Below are positions 16,355 through 25,827 of a stretch of 64,000 nucleotides of DNA, one piece after another. A program made the position numbers and the translations under genes. The stretch lies in assembly GCA_019347945.1 (NCBI GenBank), contig JAHWKK010000016.1, positions 1 to 64,000 on the forward strand, written 5' to 3'. The notes below the pieces were generated by a model that was given only the letters and a program-made list of their open reading frames with translations, ran no database searches and was not told the origin of the DNA. This stretch comes from Acidobacteriota bacterium (GTDB lineage: Bacteria > Acidobacteriota > Thermoanaerobaculia > Gp7-AA8 > JAHWKK01). Position 1 is the stretch's first letter; every line of letters starts with the position of its first letter.

Positions 16355-18020
16355 GGCGCCACAGCGTCGAGCCATCTGGAAGCTGGCTGACGACCTCGCC
16401 CGGTACGGGATCGGACGGAGCAGGGTATTCACCTGCGGTCCGCGCTTCTCCTTCGACCGCGACGTGAGTGATTCCGTCGCTCACGAGTCTCTCCTCGAAC
16501 CCCGGCGCGGCGAGATAATCGGAAATCCGATCGGAGTCGGCGTTGCCTCCCCCTCTCGGACTGCCGTCGACCCAGAACAGCTCCGGAACCCCGACGATGA
16601 AGGCCCGGTCGTTCTCGGTCAGCGTCTGGTTGAGCCAGAGGACCGCTCGATGCGCCTCCCTCCTCTCCGATATCCATTCGTCCGCACTCCGCTCGCTGGC
16701 GATCACTTCCCAGGGACGGAGCGCGAGGGCGACACCCGCCGTGACCACGAGTTGCGACACCGCCAGGATGAGCGCAACCAACGCAACACCATGCATCACG
16801 CGTGACCGGGGCGCGAAGCCTCGCCTCCAGGCCTCGAGCGCGGCGATGACTGCGAAGGGCATCAGAATGCGCGCCGCGGGACCGACGAAGGCGAGAATGG
16901 CAATCGAACCGGCGGCGAAAAGAAGAAGGCGACTGTCTTCTCTGCGGCGGAGCGCCACGATGCCGCCCGCCACGATGATCATCCAGATCGCCAGACCGGT
17001 CGATTCATCGAACTGAACGGGATCGAAAACATAGCCCCACGGCAACGGAACCGACCCCTCGCTGGTCCGGTACCGCGTGATCTCTTCGGTCTCACCCCCC
17101 AGCAGCGGCTCGACCGGGTTCCCTGTCCACACCGCATTTCTTACGTAAAAGAGCGAACCGAGAGCCAGGCCGATGAGCATCGGAGCGACCAGAGATCGCA
17201 TCATCGGCCGGCGGACGAGCCCGGCCAGAACCACGAGCGCAATGAGCGGAAAGGTGTACTTGAGCATCAGCCCGGCTGCCACGGCGAGCGCGAGCAGCAA
17301 CCGGTCCGGCTCCGCTCGTTTCAGCGAAGCGATCATGACCAGCGTCACGCCGATCAGCGGCCACTCGAGCATCGCGGCGCCGGCTGTCGCGAGGAGTACC
17401 GGCGTGGAGACGATTGCCGCGGTCAGGGCCCACGATCCCGACAGCCGCAGACACAGGATGACGACCACCCCGGCCACGATCAGATGGACGAGGTGGACCG
17501 CCATCCCTCCCCAGACCTTCCCCAGCACCAGCAGATGGAGGGGATAGATCGACTCGAAGCCAACGGGAAAATACGAGTGCGACATCAGTGGCAGCTCGAC
17601 GACCCTCCCCTCCGCCGCCCAGACCGCCGGGACGGCAAGGTGATACGCCACCTCGTCGCGCATGAAGGGGGGCGCGAGCGCAAGAAAAAACGCGACGATC
17701 AGCGCACCCGTGATCACGCCGGCCCCGGCAATCTCGAGCGTTCCATGAACCCGGGGGAGGTCGCGGGGAATGCGCAGCCGGACGAGCCCGACGACCGCGA
17801 GGGGGACGAGGATCGCGAGTATCCCGGGTACGGTGACACTGAAGAGTCCGCAGAGATGAAGGAGACCCCCGGCGATCGGCAGTCCCACGAGGATCGCCTC
17901 TCCATCGGAGATGCGGGTTGCCAGCCGCTTCGAGAACGAGAGCTCGAGGAGCCGGACCAGACCGGCAGCGGCGAAAAGCGGAAGCGCGACGAGAAGGATT
18001 GCGAGAAGAATCTTCATCAT
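16323..18020 (-). CDS. Polytopic membrane protein, GT-C glycosyltransferase-like
   Basis: The 565-aa protein has about ten hydrophobic helices from residue 1 to 420 and a C-terminal soluble part. The first loop contains RDEVAYHLAVPAVWAAEGRV, which resembles the acidic DE/EY loop of GT39/GT83-type enzymes that use polyprenyl-phosphate sugars. Such proteins add sugars to lipids or proteins on the periplasmic face. The exact donor and acceptor are unknown. The next upstream gene on this strand (bactofilin-like) is 58 bp away. Confidence 0.7.
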   Translation of the reverse strand: MMKILLAILLVALPLFAAAGLVRLLELSFSKRLATRISDGEAILVGLPIAGGLLHLCGLFSVTVPGILAILVPLAVVGLVRLRIPRDLPRVHGTLEIAGAGVITGALIVAFFLALAPPFMRDEVAYHLAVPAVWAAEGRVVELPLMSHSYFPVGFESIYPLHLLVLGKVWGGMAVHLVHLIVAGVVVILCLRLSGSWALTAAIVSTPVLLATAGAAMLEWPLIGVTLVMIASLKRAEPDRLLLALAVAAGLMLKYTFPLIALVVLAGLVRRPMMRSLVAPMLIGLALGSLFYVRNAVWTGNPVEPLLGGETEEITRYRTSEGSVPLPWGYVFDPVQFDESTGLAIWMIIVAGGIVALRRREDSRLLLFAAGSIAILAFVGPAARILMPFAVIAALEAWRRGFAPRSRVMHGVALVALILAVSQLVVTAGVALALRPWEVIASERSADEWISERREAHRAVLWLNQTLTENDRAFIVGVPELFWVDGSPRGGGNADSDRISDYLAAPGFEERLVSDGITHVAVEGEARTAGEYPAPSDPVPGEVVSQLPDGSTLWRLSAPGARRHR

Positions 18021-18078
18021 CGCCCCTCGAGGCGGAGAGGCGTTTCACCCCTCTCGTGGGAGGGTCCGCGCAACCAGC

Positions 18079-18825
18079 TCAGCCTCGGAAATGCGAATCG
18101 AGCAGATCGTAGGCGCGGCGGAGGTTCTCCGAGGGAGCGGAAAGCTCCGAGAACGCGTCGCGGTAGATCAACTTGGCTCTCTTGAAGTCGTATTCGCGAA
18201 GCGCGTAGACGAGCTCTTTCAGCGCATCCCTCGACGAGCTGTCGAGGTCGGCGCGGCGCATCTCCAGCTCCATCAGCGAGACCGCCTGGCGGAGCTGCTT
18301 CGGCACTTCCCTCGAGGACGGATCCGATATCGCAGGCTCGGGCTCTGGACGCCGCTGCGCGGAGCGTTCCGCATCGAGCGCATCGAGTCCGACCGACCCG
18401 GGCAGTTGCCGGAGCTGATTGTTGAACTTCCCGAGCAGGAGATAGATCTCCTTCTCGGTGGCGAAGTTCCCGACGAGCCGGCTGTCGGCCGACAGCTCCA
18501 GATGCTCGGACTCCTGCAGCATGATGTAGGCGCGCGCATTGTCCTCGAGCGAGATCCGGCGTGCGGTCACCTTCCAGGCCGTGAGCGTACCTTCGATGTA
18601 GCACGCCTCCCTCGCCCGGACGTTCACTGCATCGACTTTGACGTCCGGTTCGATCCGGATCGATCCGTTGGTCGACTCGAGCTCCGAATAGTTTCCGGAG
18701 TTCTGGATGACGAGATTTCCAGGCGTCTTGATCGAGAGCTGCCCCTCGTCATTGACTCGAATCTCCGTACCCCTCGGGATGATCATCGTCGGAAAATTCG
18801 ACGGATTCTCCACGGCGTTCGACAT
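18079..18825 (-). CDS. Bactofilin-like beta-helical protein (tentative)
   Basis: The 248-aa protein has, at about 12-125, many short repeating strands (GQLSIKTPGNLVIQN, GSIRIEPDVKVDAVNVRARE, GTLTAWKVTARRISLED, HLELSADSRLVGNF) resembling the right-handed beta-helix of bactofilins, then a helical tail at about 160-245. The next gene upstream, 3 bp away, is an M23 peptidase, and bactofilins are often paired with M23 peptidases in cell-shape control. The similarity is structural in pattern rather than motif-exact, so the call is tentative. Confidence 0.55.
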   Translation of the reverse strand: MSNAVENPSNFPTMIIPRGTEIRVNDEGQLSIKTPGNLVIQNSGNYSELESTNGSIRIEPDVKVDAVNVRAREACYIEGTLTAWKVTARRISLEDNARAYIMLQESEHLELSADSRLVGNFATEKEIYLLLGKFNNQLRQLPGSVGLDALDAERSAQRRPEPEPAISDPSSREVPKQLRQAVSLMELEMRRADLDSSSRDALKELVYALREYDFKRAKLIYRDAFSELSAPSENLRRAYDLLDSHFRG

Positions 18826-18828
18826 CTC

Positions 18829-19875
18829 TCACACTCCTCTTCTTCCACCCCGTATGAATGTCGACGGCAGAGGTTCGTAATCATTGAACTCCCTGACCGA
18901 GCGCGACTGGATGAGGAGCTTCTCCTCATCGTTCCAGCGATGATCCAGTATATAGATCCTCGGGTCAACTGGTCTGTAAACTCCCGCCCCGTCGAGGTCC
19001 GCCCGCACCTCGTAATGGAGATGCGAGTTCGTGCTCCACCCGGACGACCCGACCGTCGCGATGAATTGCCCCTGGGAGACCTTCTCTCCCGTCTTCACCC
19101 GGACTTCGTCACAGTGGGCGTAGATCGTCACGAATTTGTCCGCATGATTGACCACGACGACGTTCCCGAAGCGCCACCAGGCGATGCTCCTCGACATCGG
19201 GTATCGTCCGGCGAACGTCACAACGCCGTCTCCGGCAGCGACGATCGGTGTGCCTCGCGGCGCCGCCAGATCGAGACCGTTATGCATGTCCGCGGTCCTG
19301 GTGAAAGGCGAAATCCTCGATCCGAACGGCGAGGTCAGCACGAACTGCTCCTCCGGGACCGGCAGGATCGCCGGAACGTGCTTGACCAGCTCGGCGTGTT
19401 GTTCCTCGTAATCTGCCAGCATTGCGAGCTGTTCGCTGATTCTGGAAACTGCGAGCCTCAGAAGCGCTTCCTTCTCCCTCGCGGCCTCGAGCGGATCGGT
19501 CACCGGATCGACCAGCACCGCCTTATCAGGAAATGCCACCCCTCCCGTGCCGACGGACTCTCCGGCGAGGCCGTATACGGTCAGAAGCTTTTCGATTCCG
19601 ATCTTCTGCTCGTCGAGCTTCTTCTCCAGCCCTTCCATCTGGGCGACGTGATCCGCCAGCTTCTCGAGCTGGACCGCCTGGCTGTCCCGGGCAATCCGAA
19701 GCTCCGCATCCCGATGGACGCGGCGCAGTACCGACGGGGCAGCCGCCATCGAGCCCCACAGCTCCAACAGGATCAGCGTGCCGATCACGAGCCCGACCGC
19801 CGCAGTCCGGCCTCCAAAGAAGAGATAGCGCACTCTTCCCCTGATCTCACTCGGATGTACCTGGATCTCGATCAT
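18829..19875 (-). CDS. Membrane-anchored M23 peptidoglycan endopeptidase
   Basis: The 348-aa protein has one membrane segment (about 24-45), a coiled coil (about 55-100 and 130-165) and a C-terminal LytM/M23 domain. Zinc-site motifs are HNGLDLA, YAHC and HLHYE, all intact. It should cut peptide cross-links in peptidoglycan from the outer face of the inner membrane. It lies 3 bp before the bactofilin-like gene and 28 bp after the TVP38-family gene, forming a cell-envelope cluster. Confidence 0.9.
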   Translation of the reverse strand: MIEIQVHPSEIRGRVRYLFFGGRTAAVGLVIGTLILLELWGSMAAAPSVLRRVHRDAELRIARDSQAVQLEKLADHVAQMEGLEKKLDEQKIGIEKLLTVYGLAGESVGTGGVAFPDKAVLVDPVTDPLEAAREKEALLRLAVSRISEQLAMLADYEEQHAELVKHVPAILPVPEEQFVLTSPFGSRISPFTRTADMHNGLDLAAPRGTPIVAAGDGVVTFAGRYPMSRSIAWWRFGNVVVVNHADKFVTIYAHCDEVRVKTGEKVSQGQFIATVGSSGWSTNSHLHYEVRADLDGAGVYRPVDPRIYILDHRWNDEEKLLIQSRSVREFNDYEPLPSTFIRGGRRGV

Positions 19876-19903
19876 CTGGACCCGCCTCGGGCGGACTCAC
19901 ATT

Positions 19904-20632
19904 TTACAACGAATCACCGGAGGAGACCGTCGATTCGAGCTCCCGGACCACCGAAAAACGGCGCCTGATGACGAAGAGAAGGCTGATCACCGCCGCCGCA
20001 ACGAGGCTCACGATCAGGAGCCGGTTCACCAGGTCGGCCTGGCCGAGCGCACCCGTAACGATCGCATCTGCAGAGAATGCAACCACGAAGACCGACACCG
20101 GGAGACCGATCGACGACCCCAGGAGAAAGTCCTTCAGCCTCATCGAGGTGACCCCGGATCCGTAGTTGAATACGAAAAATGGAATCCCAGGCACGAGCCG
20201 AAGTACCGCGACGGTCTGTGCCCCCGCCTGATCGAGAATTCCGTATAATTTAGGAAACTTACGGCTCAGATACTTCATCACCGCTCCGCCGATCACCCAG
20301 CGGGCAAGCTCGAAGGAAACCCAGGCGGCCAGCAGGCACCCCGCCAGCACATAGAGTCCCCCCTCAGCCCACCCCCAGAGTACGGCCCCCAGGACCACGA
20401 ACAGCGATGCCGGGACCGGAAGCACCGTCAGCATTGCCACCATTGCGACGAAGGCAATCGGAGCCCACCAGCGCTCGGCCAGATTCCGCCCTTGTTCGAT
20501 CCAGATCTCGATCGAGTCCATGTTGAGCGCCTCGCCGGCCGGGCTGAGATAAATCGCTGCTCCCACCCCGATCAGCAGAATGACCGCCAGCAATCTCGGG
20601 AGCCACCCGCGCCCCGCAGCGCCTCCGGTCAC
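19904..20632 (-). CDS. TVP38/TMEM64 (DedA-like) family membrane protein
   Basis: The 242-aa protein starts at a GTG that overlaps the previous stop (GTGA). It has about five hydrophobic helices and the SNARE-associated/VTT domain marks: WGWAEGGLYVLAGCLLAAWVSFELARWVIG, then LRLVPGIPFFVFNYGSGVTSMRLKDFLLGSSIG. VTT proteins are linked to lipid scrambling and envelope homeostasis. Translational coupling to the STN-domain gene is suggested by the overlap. Confidence 0.87.
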   Translation of the reverse strand: MTGGAAGRGWLPRLLAVILLIGVGAAIYLSPAGEALNMDSIEIWIEQGRNLAERWWAPIAFVAMVAMLTVLPVPASLFVVLGAVLWGWAEGGLYVLAGCLLAAWVSFELARWVIGGAVMKYLSRKFPKLYGILDQAGAQTVAVLRLVPGIPFFVFNYGSGVTSMRLKDFLLGSSIGLPVSVFVVAFSADAIVTGALGQADLVNRLLIVSLVAAAVISLLFVIRRRFSVVRELESTVSSGDSL

Positions 20633-21177
20633 CGAGCCCGCTCCACCACCAGAACCGAGCTGGGCTCGAGGCGTCCCGACAGCCCCAGCGAGCCGAAAAC
20701 CGTCCGGAAGGCGATCGAACAGGGAACGTCGTCGAACACGAAGGTCCCTTTGACGGTGATCTCCTCGTCCATCATGACGTTGCGGATCGAACACTGCCGG
20801 GCGAGGCTCTCGACGATCGATTTCGCACTCGCATCCACGACATCGAGCCTGACGCCCGCATCACCGGCGTCGCGGACGACGAGAGTCCGGCCCCGCTCGA
20901 TGAGCTCAAGCCCCAGTGCATCCGCCAGCACTTCGAGCGTCTCGATGATGGTCCCTCCCTCGATATCCGCTCGGAAACGGAAATCGACGAAATCGGCAAC
21001 GATAGTTCTCCCCGTGCGCAGCTCGACGGTGCGGAGAAAGGCATGCATCGAGGCACCGCTCGCGTGGAGAGAAACGGTCCCGGCGTGACGGTTGACCGTC
21101 TTCACTTCGAGAATCGAGGCGCCGAGGGGCGACGCCGCGAGAAGAAGAAAAGCGCTGAAGAGGAGTGGTCGCATCAT
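20629..21177 (-). CDS. Secreted STN-domain (secretin N-terminal-like) protein
   Basis: The 182-aa product has a signal peptide (MMRPLLFSAFLLLAASPLGA) and one or two STN-type beta-alpha-beta folds: ASMHAFLRTVELRTGRTIVADF, followed by VVDASAKSIVESLARQCSIRNVMMDEEITVKGTFVFDDVPCSIAFRTVF. This resembles the N-terminal domain of secretins and TonB receptors, but no secretin barrel follows. The start could instead be an ATG 24 bases upstream; no good Shine-Dalgarno is seen for either. It diverges from the APC permease across 69 bp. Confidence 0.75.
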   Translation of the reverse strand: MMRPLLFSAFLLLAASPLGASILEVKTVNRHAGTVSLHASGASMHAFLRTVELRTGRTIVADFVDFRFRADIEGGTIIETLEVLADALGLELIERGRTLVVRDAGDAGVRLDVVDASAKSIVESLARQCSIRNVMMDEEITVKGTFVFDDVPCSIAFRTVFGSLGLSGRLEPSSVLVVERAR

Positions 21178-21246
21178 GAATCGCGCAAACCGTGCGCGCA
21201 TCCCCGATATGCCCCGCGCGTGAATGATCCGGGCTAAGCTCTCGCC

Positions 21247-22557
21247 ATGACGACGCTCGCCCGGCGGCTCGGCGCGTTCGACGCGACGATGATCGTGATG
21301 GGCGGGATCATCGGCTCCGGGATTTTCATCAACCCGGCGGTCGTCGCCCGGTACCTCGACACCACCCCCCTCATCATCGGAGCCTGGCTCGCCGGGGGCG
21401 CGATCGCGCTCCTCGGAGCTTTCATCTACGCCGAGCTCGCATCGGTCCGTCCCGAGGCCGGCGGGCAATACGCATATCTTCGCGACGCATTTCATCCCTC
21501 CGTCGCATTCCTCTACGGCTGGGGCCTGCTGCTCGTGGTTCAGAGCGGAGGAATGGCGGCGGTTGCCGTCACATTCGCGCGCTATGCGAACGAGCTCGGA
21601 GGTTGGCCGATACCGGAATGGCTCCTCGCCAGCCTGACCCTTCTCGCTCTCACCATCATCAACTGCCTCGGTGTCAGGAGCGGCAGCAACACCCAGTCGG
21701 TCCTGATGATCCTGAAGCTCCTCGCGATCGCTCTCCTCGTCGGAGCTGGAGCATTCTGGATTCGAGAGTCGAAGCTCGACTTCGGCGCGATTCCGGCGTC
21801 CGAGCCTCCAGCCGGTCTCCTCTTCGCGTTCGCCGCGGCGATGACCCCGGTCATGTTCTCTTATGGCGGCTGGCAGACCGCGAGCTTCATCTCGGGGGAG
21901 CTGCGGAGACCCGGACGCGATCTCGCCATCGGCCTCCTGGCCGGTGTCGCGGGTGTGGTCACCGTCTATATCGCCGTCAACCTGGTCTGTCTTCATGCCC
22001 TCGGACCGGACGGGCTGGCGCAGACCGCGGCTCCAGCCTCCGCGGTGATGCGGCTCGCGTTCGGCGAGCCGGGCGCTCGATTCATCGCCGCGGGGATCGC
22101 TATCTCGACCCTCGGGTTCCTCAGCCAGAGCATGCTGACCGCCCCCCGCGTCTATTACGCCATGGCCGACGACGGCGTTTTCTTTCGATCGGTCGGAAAA
22201 GTTCATCTCGTCACCCGCGTCCCGGTGGTCGCGATCGCGCTCCAGGGGCTCGTGGCAACGGTCATCGCGATCTCCGGCACCTACGAACAGATCCTCGGGT
22301 ACGTGGTCTCGACAGACTTCATCTTCTTTGCACTCACGGGATTGACGCTTTTCGTTTTCAGGAGACGCCACGATTCCGCGCGCACTGAAGGCTTCAAGGC
22401 GCCCGGCCACCCCTGGACGACTGCGATCTTCACGATCGCCTGCCTTCTGGTGGTGATCGGCTCGGTCGCGCGCTCACCGGTCGACAGCCTCGTCGGATTC
22501 GCCATTCTCGCCAGCGGCCTCGTCGCTTACCGCTGGTTCGATTCTGTCGCCCGCTGA
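21247..22557 (+). CDS. APC-superfamily amino acid permease
   Basis: The 436-aa inner-membrane transporter has about 12 hydrophobic helices. TM1 contains MGGIIGSGIFINP, the Gly-rich substrate-binding break typical of LAT/APC transporters, and PEAGGQYAYLRDAF follows TM2. Substrate is unknown. The last residues, FDSVAR and the stop, are encoded by the first bases of a palindromic intergenic repeat, CGATTCTGTCGCCCGCTGA, which recurs 146 bp later, so the native C-terminus may have been changed. Confidence 0.92.
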   Translation: MTTLARRLGAFDATMIVMGGIIGSGIFINPAVVARYLDTTPLIIGAWLAGGAIALLGAFIYAELASVRPEAGGQYAYLRDAFHPSVAFLYGWGLLLVVQSGGMAAVAVTFARYANELGGWPIPEWLLASLTLLALTIINCLGVRSGSNTQSVLMILKLLAIALLVGAGAFWIRESKLDFGAIPASEPPAGLLFAFAAAMTPVMFSYGGWQTASFISGELRRPGRDLAIGLLAGVAGVVTVYIAVNLVCLHALGPDGLAQTAAPASAVMRLAFGEPGARFIAAGIAISTLGFLSQSMLTAPRVYYAMADDGVFFRSVGKVHLVTRVPVVAIALQGLVATVIAISGTYEQILGYVVSTDFIFFALTGLTLFVFRRRHDSARTEGFKAPGHPWTTAIFTIACLLVVIGSVARSPVDSLVGFAILASGLVAYRWFDSVAR

Positions 22558-23110
22558 AGCGGGCTCGACATCTGAGGGTGCCACATTCCTGTCCCCCGGC
22601 TGAAGCCGGGGGCTATGATCTGGCGCCGCCGTCCGGCGGCTTCGTCCGATTCTGCGCCGCGTCTGAAACGGTCAGCCCGGTCCTCGATTCTGTCGCCCGC
22701 TGAAGCGGGCTCGACACTCGAGGGTGCCACGTCCCTGTCCCCCGGCTGAAGCCGGGGGCTAAGACCTGGCGCCGCCTTTCGGCGGCTCCGTCCGATTCTG
22801 CGCGACGTCCGAAACGATCAGCCCGGTCCTGCTCGATTCTGCTTCGCGGTTGCGAAACGCGAGGATCGAGTCTTTGCCAGCCCGCGGTCCGCGTGTTGCC
22901 AGCCCAAGGTCCGCGAGCGACAGAACGTCAAACGCCCTCGAAGGCGTTGAATCTCGCGAGATCTCCACCTTGGTTCAGCCCGCGCCCCGCGGGCGTAAGA
23001 CCTTAGCCCCCGGCTTCAGCCGGGGGATAGGAGACCGTCGCAGAGAATGTCGAGCCCGCTTCAGCGGGCGGCAGATTTCGCGCTGAAGGGGAGGCGTTCC
23101 GAGAATTTCG
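22539..23110. repeat. Two 146-bp tandem units plus composite repeat copy 2
   Basis: Units beginning CGATTCTGTCGCCCGCTGAA start at 22539 and 22685, each with three hairpins (CCCGCTGAAGCGGG, CCCCCGGCTGAAGCCGGGGG, and CCGCC/GGCGG). A third, diverged unit begins near 22832. From about 22780 to 23090 the sequence matches 1-341 in order. No gene is seen between the permease stop and the iorA-like gene. Confidence 0.85.
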
Positions 23111-23176
23111 CCGATTGTTCACCGATCTCCATTCGGATCGAGCCGTTTCCTGAGTAAGGTGTGTCAGGAGGATTCA

Positions 23177-23644
23177 ATGACGGCGCGAAAACTCACCATC
23201 AACGGCAGGAAAGTCGAGTTACAGGCCGGTGCTGATATGCCGCTCCTCTGGGCGCTCAGAGACGTCCTCGGCCTCACGGGTACGAAATATGGCTGCGGTG
23301 TCGGACTCTGCGGCGCGTGCACGGTGCTCGACGGAGATCGCGCAATCCGGTCCTGCCAGGTCGGCGTGGGGGCCGCCGAAGGTCACTCGATCACGACGAT
23401 CGAGGGTCTCTCGGAAGATGCGTCCCATCCGATTCAGAAGGCGTGGCTCGAGGAGGACGTGGCGCAGTGCGGATACTGCCAGCCGGCGATGATCCTGGCC
23501 ATCCGGGCGCTGCTTCGCGAGAACCCCGACCCGACTCCGGCCGAGATCGACGCCGCTCTCAGCGATCACGTCTGTCGCTGCGGTTCCTACCCTCGTATCA
23601 GAAAAGCGGCGCTGCGCGCGGCGAGACTCGGAGGCGGAAAATGA
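23177..23644 (+). CDS. iorA: 2Fe-2S subunit of an isoquinoline 1-oxidoreductase-like molybdenum hydroxylase
   Basis: The 155-aa product carries both [2Fe-2S] sites of the xanthine oxidase family small subunit: GTKYGCGVGLCGACTVLDG (about 36-54) with a further Cys, and CGYCQPAM plus CRCGSYPRIR (about 103-141). AGGAGG precedes the ATG. It passes electrons from the Mo-cofactor subunit. The TGA overlaps the ATG of the large subunit (ATGA). The electron acceptor (cytochrome or other) is not in the window. Confidence 0.92.
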   Translation: MTARKLTINGRKVELQAGADMPLLWALRDVLGLTGTKYGCGVGLCGACTVLDGDRAIRSCQVGVGAAEGHSITTIEGLSEDASHPIQKAWLEEDVAQCGYCQPAMILAIRALLRENPDPTPAEIDAALSDHVCRCGSYPRIRKAALRAARLGGGK

Positions 23645-25827
23645 CCACGACACGCCGCGATTTCATCAAGCTCGTCAGCGCGAGCAGCGGAGCGCTCATC
23701 CTCGGCCTCCGGCTCGATGCACTGTCGGACGAAGCTGCCAGCCTCGAGCCGAATGCCTGGGTATCGATCCATCCCGAGGGCTCAGTCCTCATCCGCATCG
23801 GAAAAAGCGAAATGGGTCAGGGCGTCCGGACGTCACTCCCGATGATTCTCACCGAGGAGCTCGACGCCGATCTCTCGTCGGTGAAGATCGAGCAGGCGTC
23901 GCCGAGTGAAGTATTCAATCGCCTCGGAACCGGGGGAAGCGGATCGATCATGAGAATGTGGGATCCTCTCCGCCAGGCCGGGGCGACGGCCCGCGCAATG
24001 CTCGTCGCCGCGGCCGCAGCTCGCTGGAACGTCGATCCGTTGACATGCACGACCTCAGCGGGAGTCGTCCACCACTCGCCCACCGGCCGGACGGCGAAGT
24101 ACGGTGATCTCGCCGCCGCCGCGTCCACTCTGCCGGTTCCTCAGGATGTCCCGCTGAAAAAACGGGAGGACTTTCGCCTGATCGGGAAGGCTCTGCATCG
24201 GACCGATGGTCCCGACATCGTCACCGGACGCGCCGTCTACGGACTCGACGTCCGCGTTCCCGGGATGGTCTTCGCGGTCCTTGCGCGCCCTCCCAGGTTC
24301 GGCGCCACAATGGCGAAACTCGATTCGAAGAAAACCGAGTCGATGCCAGGCGTCGTGAAGGTCGTCGAGATTCCGCAGGGAGTCGCCGTCGTCGGGACGA
24401 CGACGTGGGCCGCCCTCGAAGGAAGACGAGCGCTCCTCATCGAATGGAAGAACGGCGAGGGTTCCGATTTCGACAGCGATGAGCACGCCGGCAAACTGCG
24501 CGCGGCGACCGAACATCGGAACATGGTGATCCACACGGTCGGAAATGGCGCGGCCGATCTCGAGCTCGCCGATCGGAAGATCGAAGCACTCTACGAATAC
24601 GGTTTCGAAGCGCACGCTCCGGTCGAACCTGTCAACTGCACCGTTCTCGCCGAGGAGGACCGGTGCACGATCTGGTCACCGACGCAAACGCCGAACAGCG
24701 TTCAGGCGGTCGGTGCCCACGTCCTCGGAATCGACCGTTCTGCCGTCCTGGTCAACGTGATGATGATCGGCGGAGGCTTCGGGCGCAGGCTCGGGCACGA
24801 CTTCGATCGTGAGGCGGTCGAGATCGCGAGCAGGATGAAGGGGACGCCGGTGCAGCTCGTCTGGTCGCGCGAAGACGACATGAAACACGGCTACTTCCAG
24901 GCCGCCTCGGCGCACCGCCTCGCCGCCGGAATCGACGAATCCGGCCGCGTGACGAGCTGGCTCCATCGAAAAACCTCGTCGCCGCACAACGCTCGCTACG
25001 CATTCTCCGAAAAGGAGCGCGCCAGCCCGGACGTCGTTCGTGGATGGGCGTGGGGCGTCTACGACAACCCCTACGCGATCCCTTCGATGGAGATGAGCTA
25101 CGGCATCGTCGACTCCCCCGTTCTGATCGGACCGTGGAGATCCGTCTTCTCGCCGCCATCGGTCTTCGCCCGCGAATGCTTCATCGACGAGATCGCAATG
25201 GAGCTCGATCGCGACCCGATCGATCTTCGCCTCGAGCTCCTCGGGCGCGACGACGAATCGATTCCCCATACGCTGACGTTCGACGAAGACAAGTCGGACC
25301 GGCGACGGCTGCGGGGAGTGCTGGACGCGGTCGCGAAGCTTTCGCGCTGGAACGCGCCGGTCAAAAAGGGACACGCGCGCGGCATCGCCTGCAATGTCTT
25401 TCACACCGAAACCTACATTGCGTACGTCGTCGACGTCTCCCTCCGGCCGGATGCTCCGGACGGCGCACTCCCGTTTCGAGTTCACAGCGTCGCAGCCGCG
25501 GTCGACTGCGGCGTCGTCGTCAACCCGAACGGCGTCCGCCAGCAGGTCGAGAGCGGCGTCATCTGGTCCCTCTCGAACATGAAATCGGAGATCACTTTCC
25601 GCGAGGGTGCAGCGGAGCAGAGCTACTATTCCGATTTCCCTGTGGTCATGATCGACGAGACACCGGCAGTCATCGACGTGACCATCATCGAGAGCGACGA
25701 CGATCGTCCTCACGGACTCGGCGAACCGACCGTATGCCCCTTTGCACCGGCCGTCGCGAACGCACTCTCGAGACTCGCCGGAAATAGGATCCGGAAGCTT
25801 CCCGTCAGAGCCGGCGATCTCGCCTGA
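23641..25827 (+). CDS. iorB: Molybdopterin-binding large subunit, isoquinoline 1-oxidoreductase-like
   Basis: The 728-aa protein begins with a twin-arginine signal (TTRRDFIKLVSASSGALILGL), so the complex is likely exported folded to the periplasm. Two aldehyde oxidase/xanthine dehydrogenase Mo-binding domains follow, with TGGSGSIMRMWDPLRQAGA, VTGRAVYGLDV, MMIGGGFGRRLGHDFDREAVEIA and a C-terminal GLGEPTVCP, the usual place of the catalytic Glu. The physiological substrate (N-heterocycle or aldehyde) is unknown. Its stop directly abuts the stop of the convergent XdhC-MobA gene (TGATCA). Confidence 0.92.
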   Translation: MTTTRRDFIKLVSASSGALILGLRLDALSDEAASLEPNAWVSIHPEGSVLIRIGKSEMGQGVRTSLPMILTEELDADLSSVKIEQASPSEVFNRLGTGGSGSIMRMWDPLRQAGATARAMLVAAAAARWNVDPLTCTTSAGVVHHSPTGRTAKYGDLAAAASTLPVPQDVPLKKREDFRLIGKALHRTDGPDIVTGRAVYGLDVRVPGMVFAVLARPPRFGATMAKLDSKKTESMPGVVKVVEIPQGVAVVGTTTWAALEGRRALLIEWKNGEGSDFDSDEHAGKLRAATEHRNMVIHTVGNGAADLELADRKIEALYEYGFEAHAPVEPVNCTVLAEEDRCTIWSPTQTPNSVQAVGAHVLGIDRSAVLVNVMMIGGGFGRRLGHDFDREAVEIASRMKGTPVQLVWSREDDMKHGYFQAASAHRLAAGIDESGRVTSWLHRKTSSPHNARYAFSEKERASPDVVRGWAWGVYDNPYAIPSMEMSYGIVDSPVLIGPWRSVFSPPSVFARECFIDEIAMELDRDPIDLRLELLGRDDESIPHTLTFDEDKSDRRRLRGVLDAVAKLSRWNAPVKKGHARGIACNVFHTETYIAYVVDVSLRPDAPDGALPFRVHSVAAAVDCGVVVNPNGVRQQVESGVIWSLSNMKSEITFREGAAEQSYYSDFPVVMIDETPAVIDVTIIESDDDRPHGLGEPTVCPFAPAVANALSRLAGNRIRKLPVRAGDLA

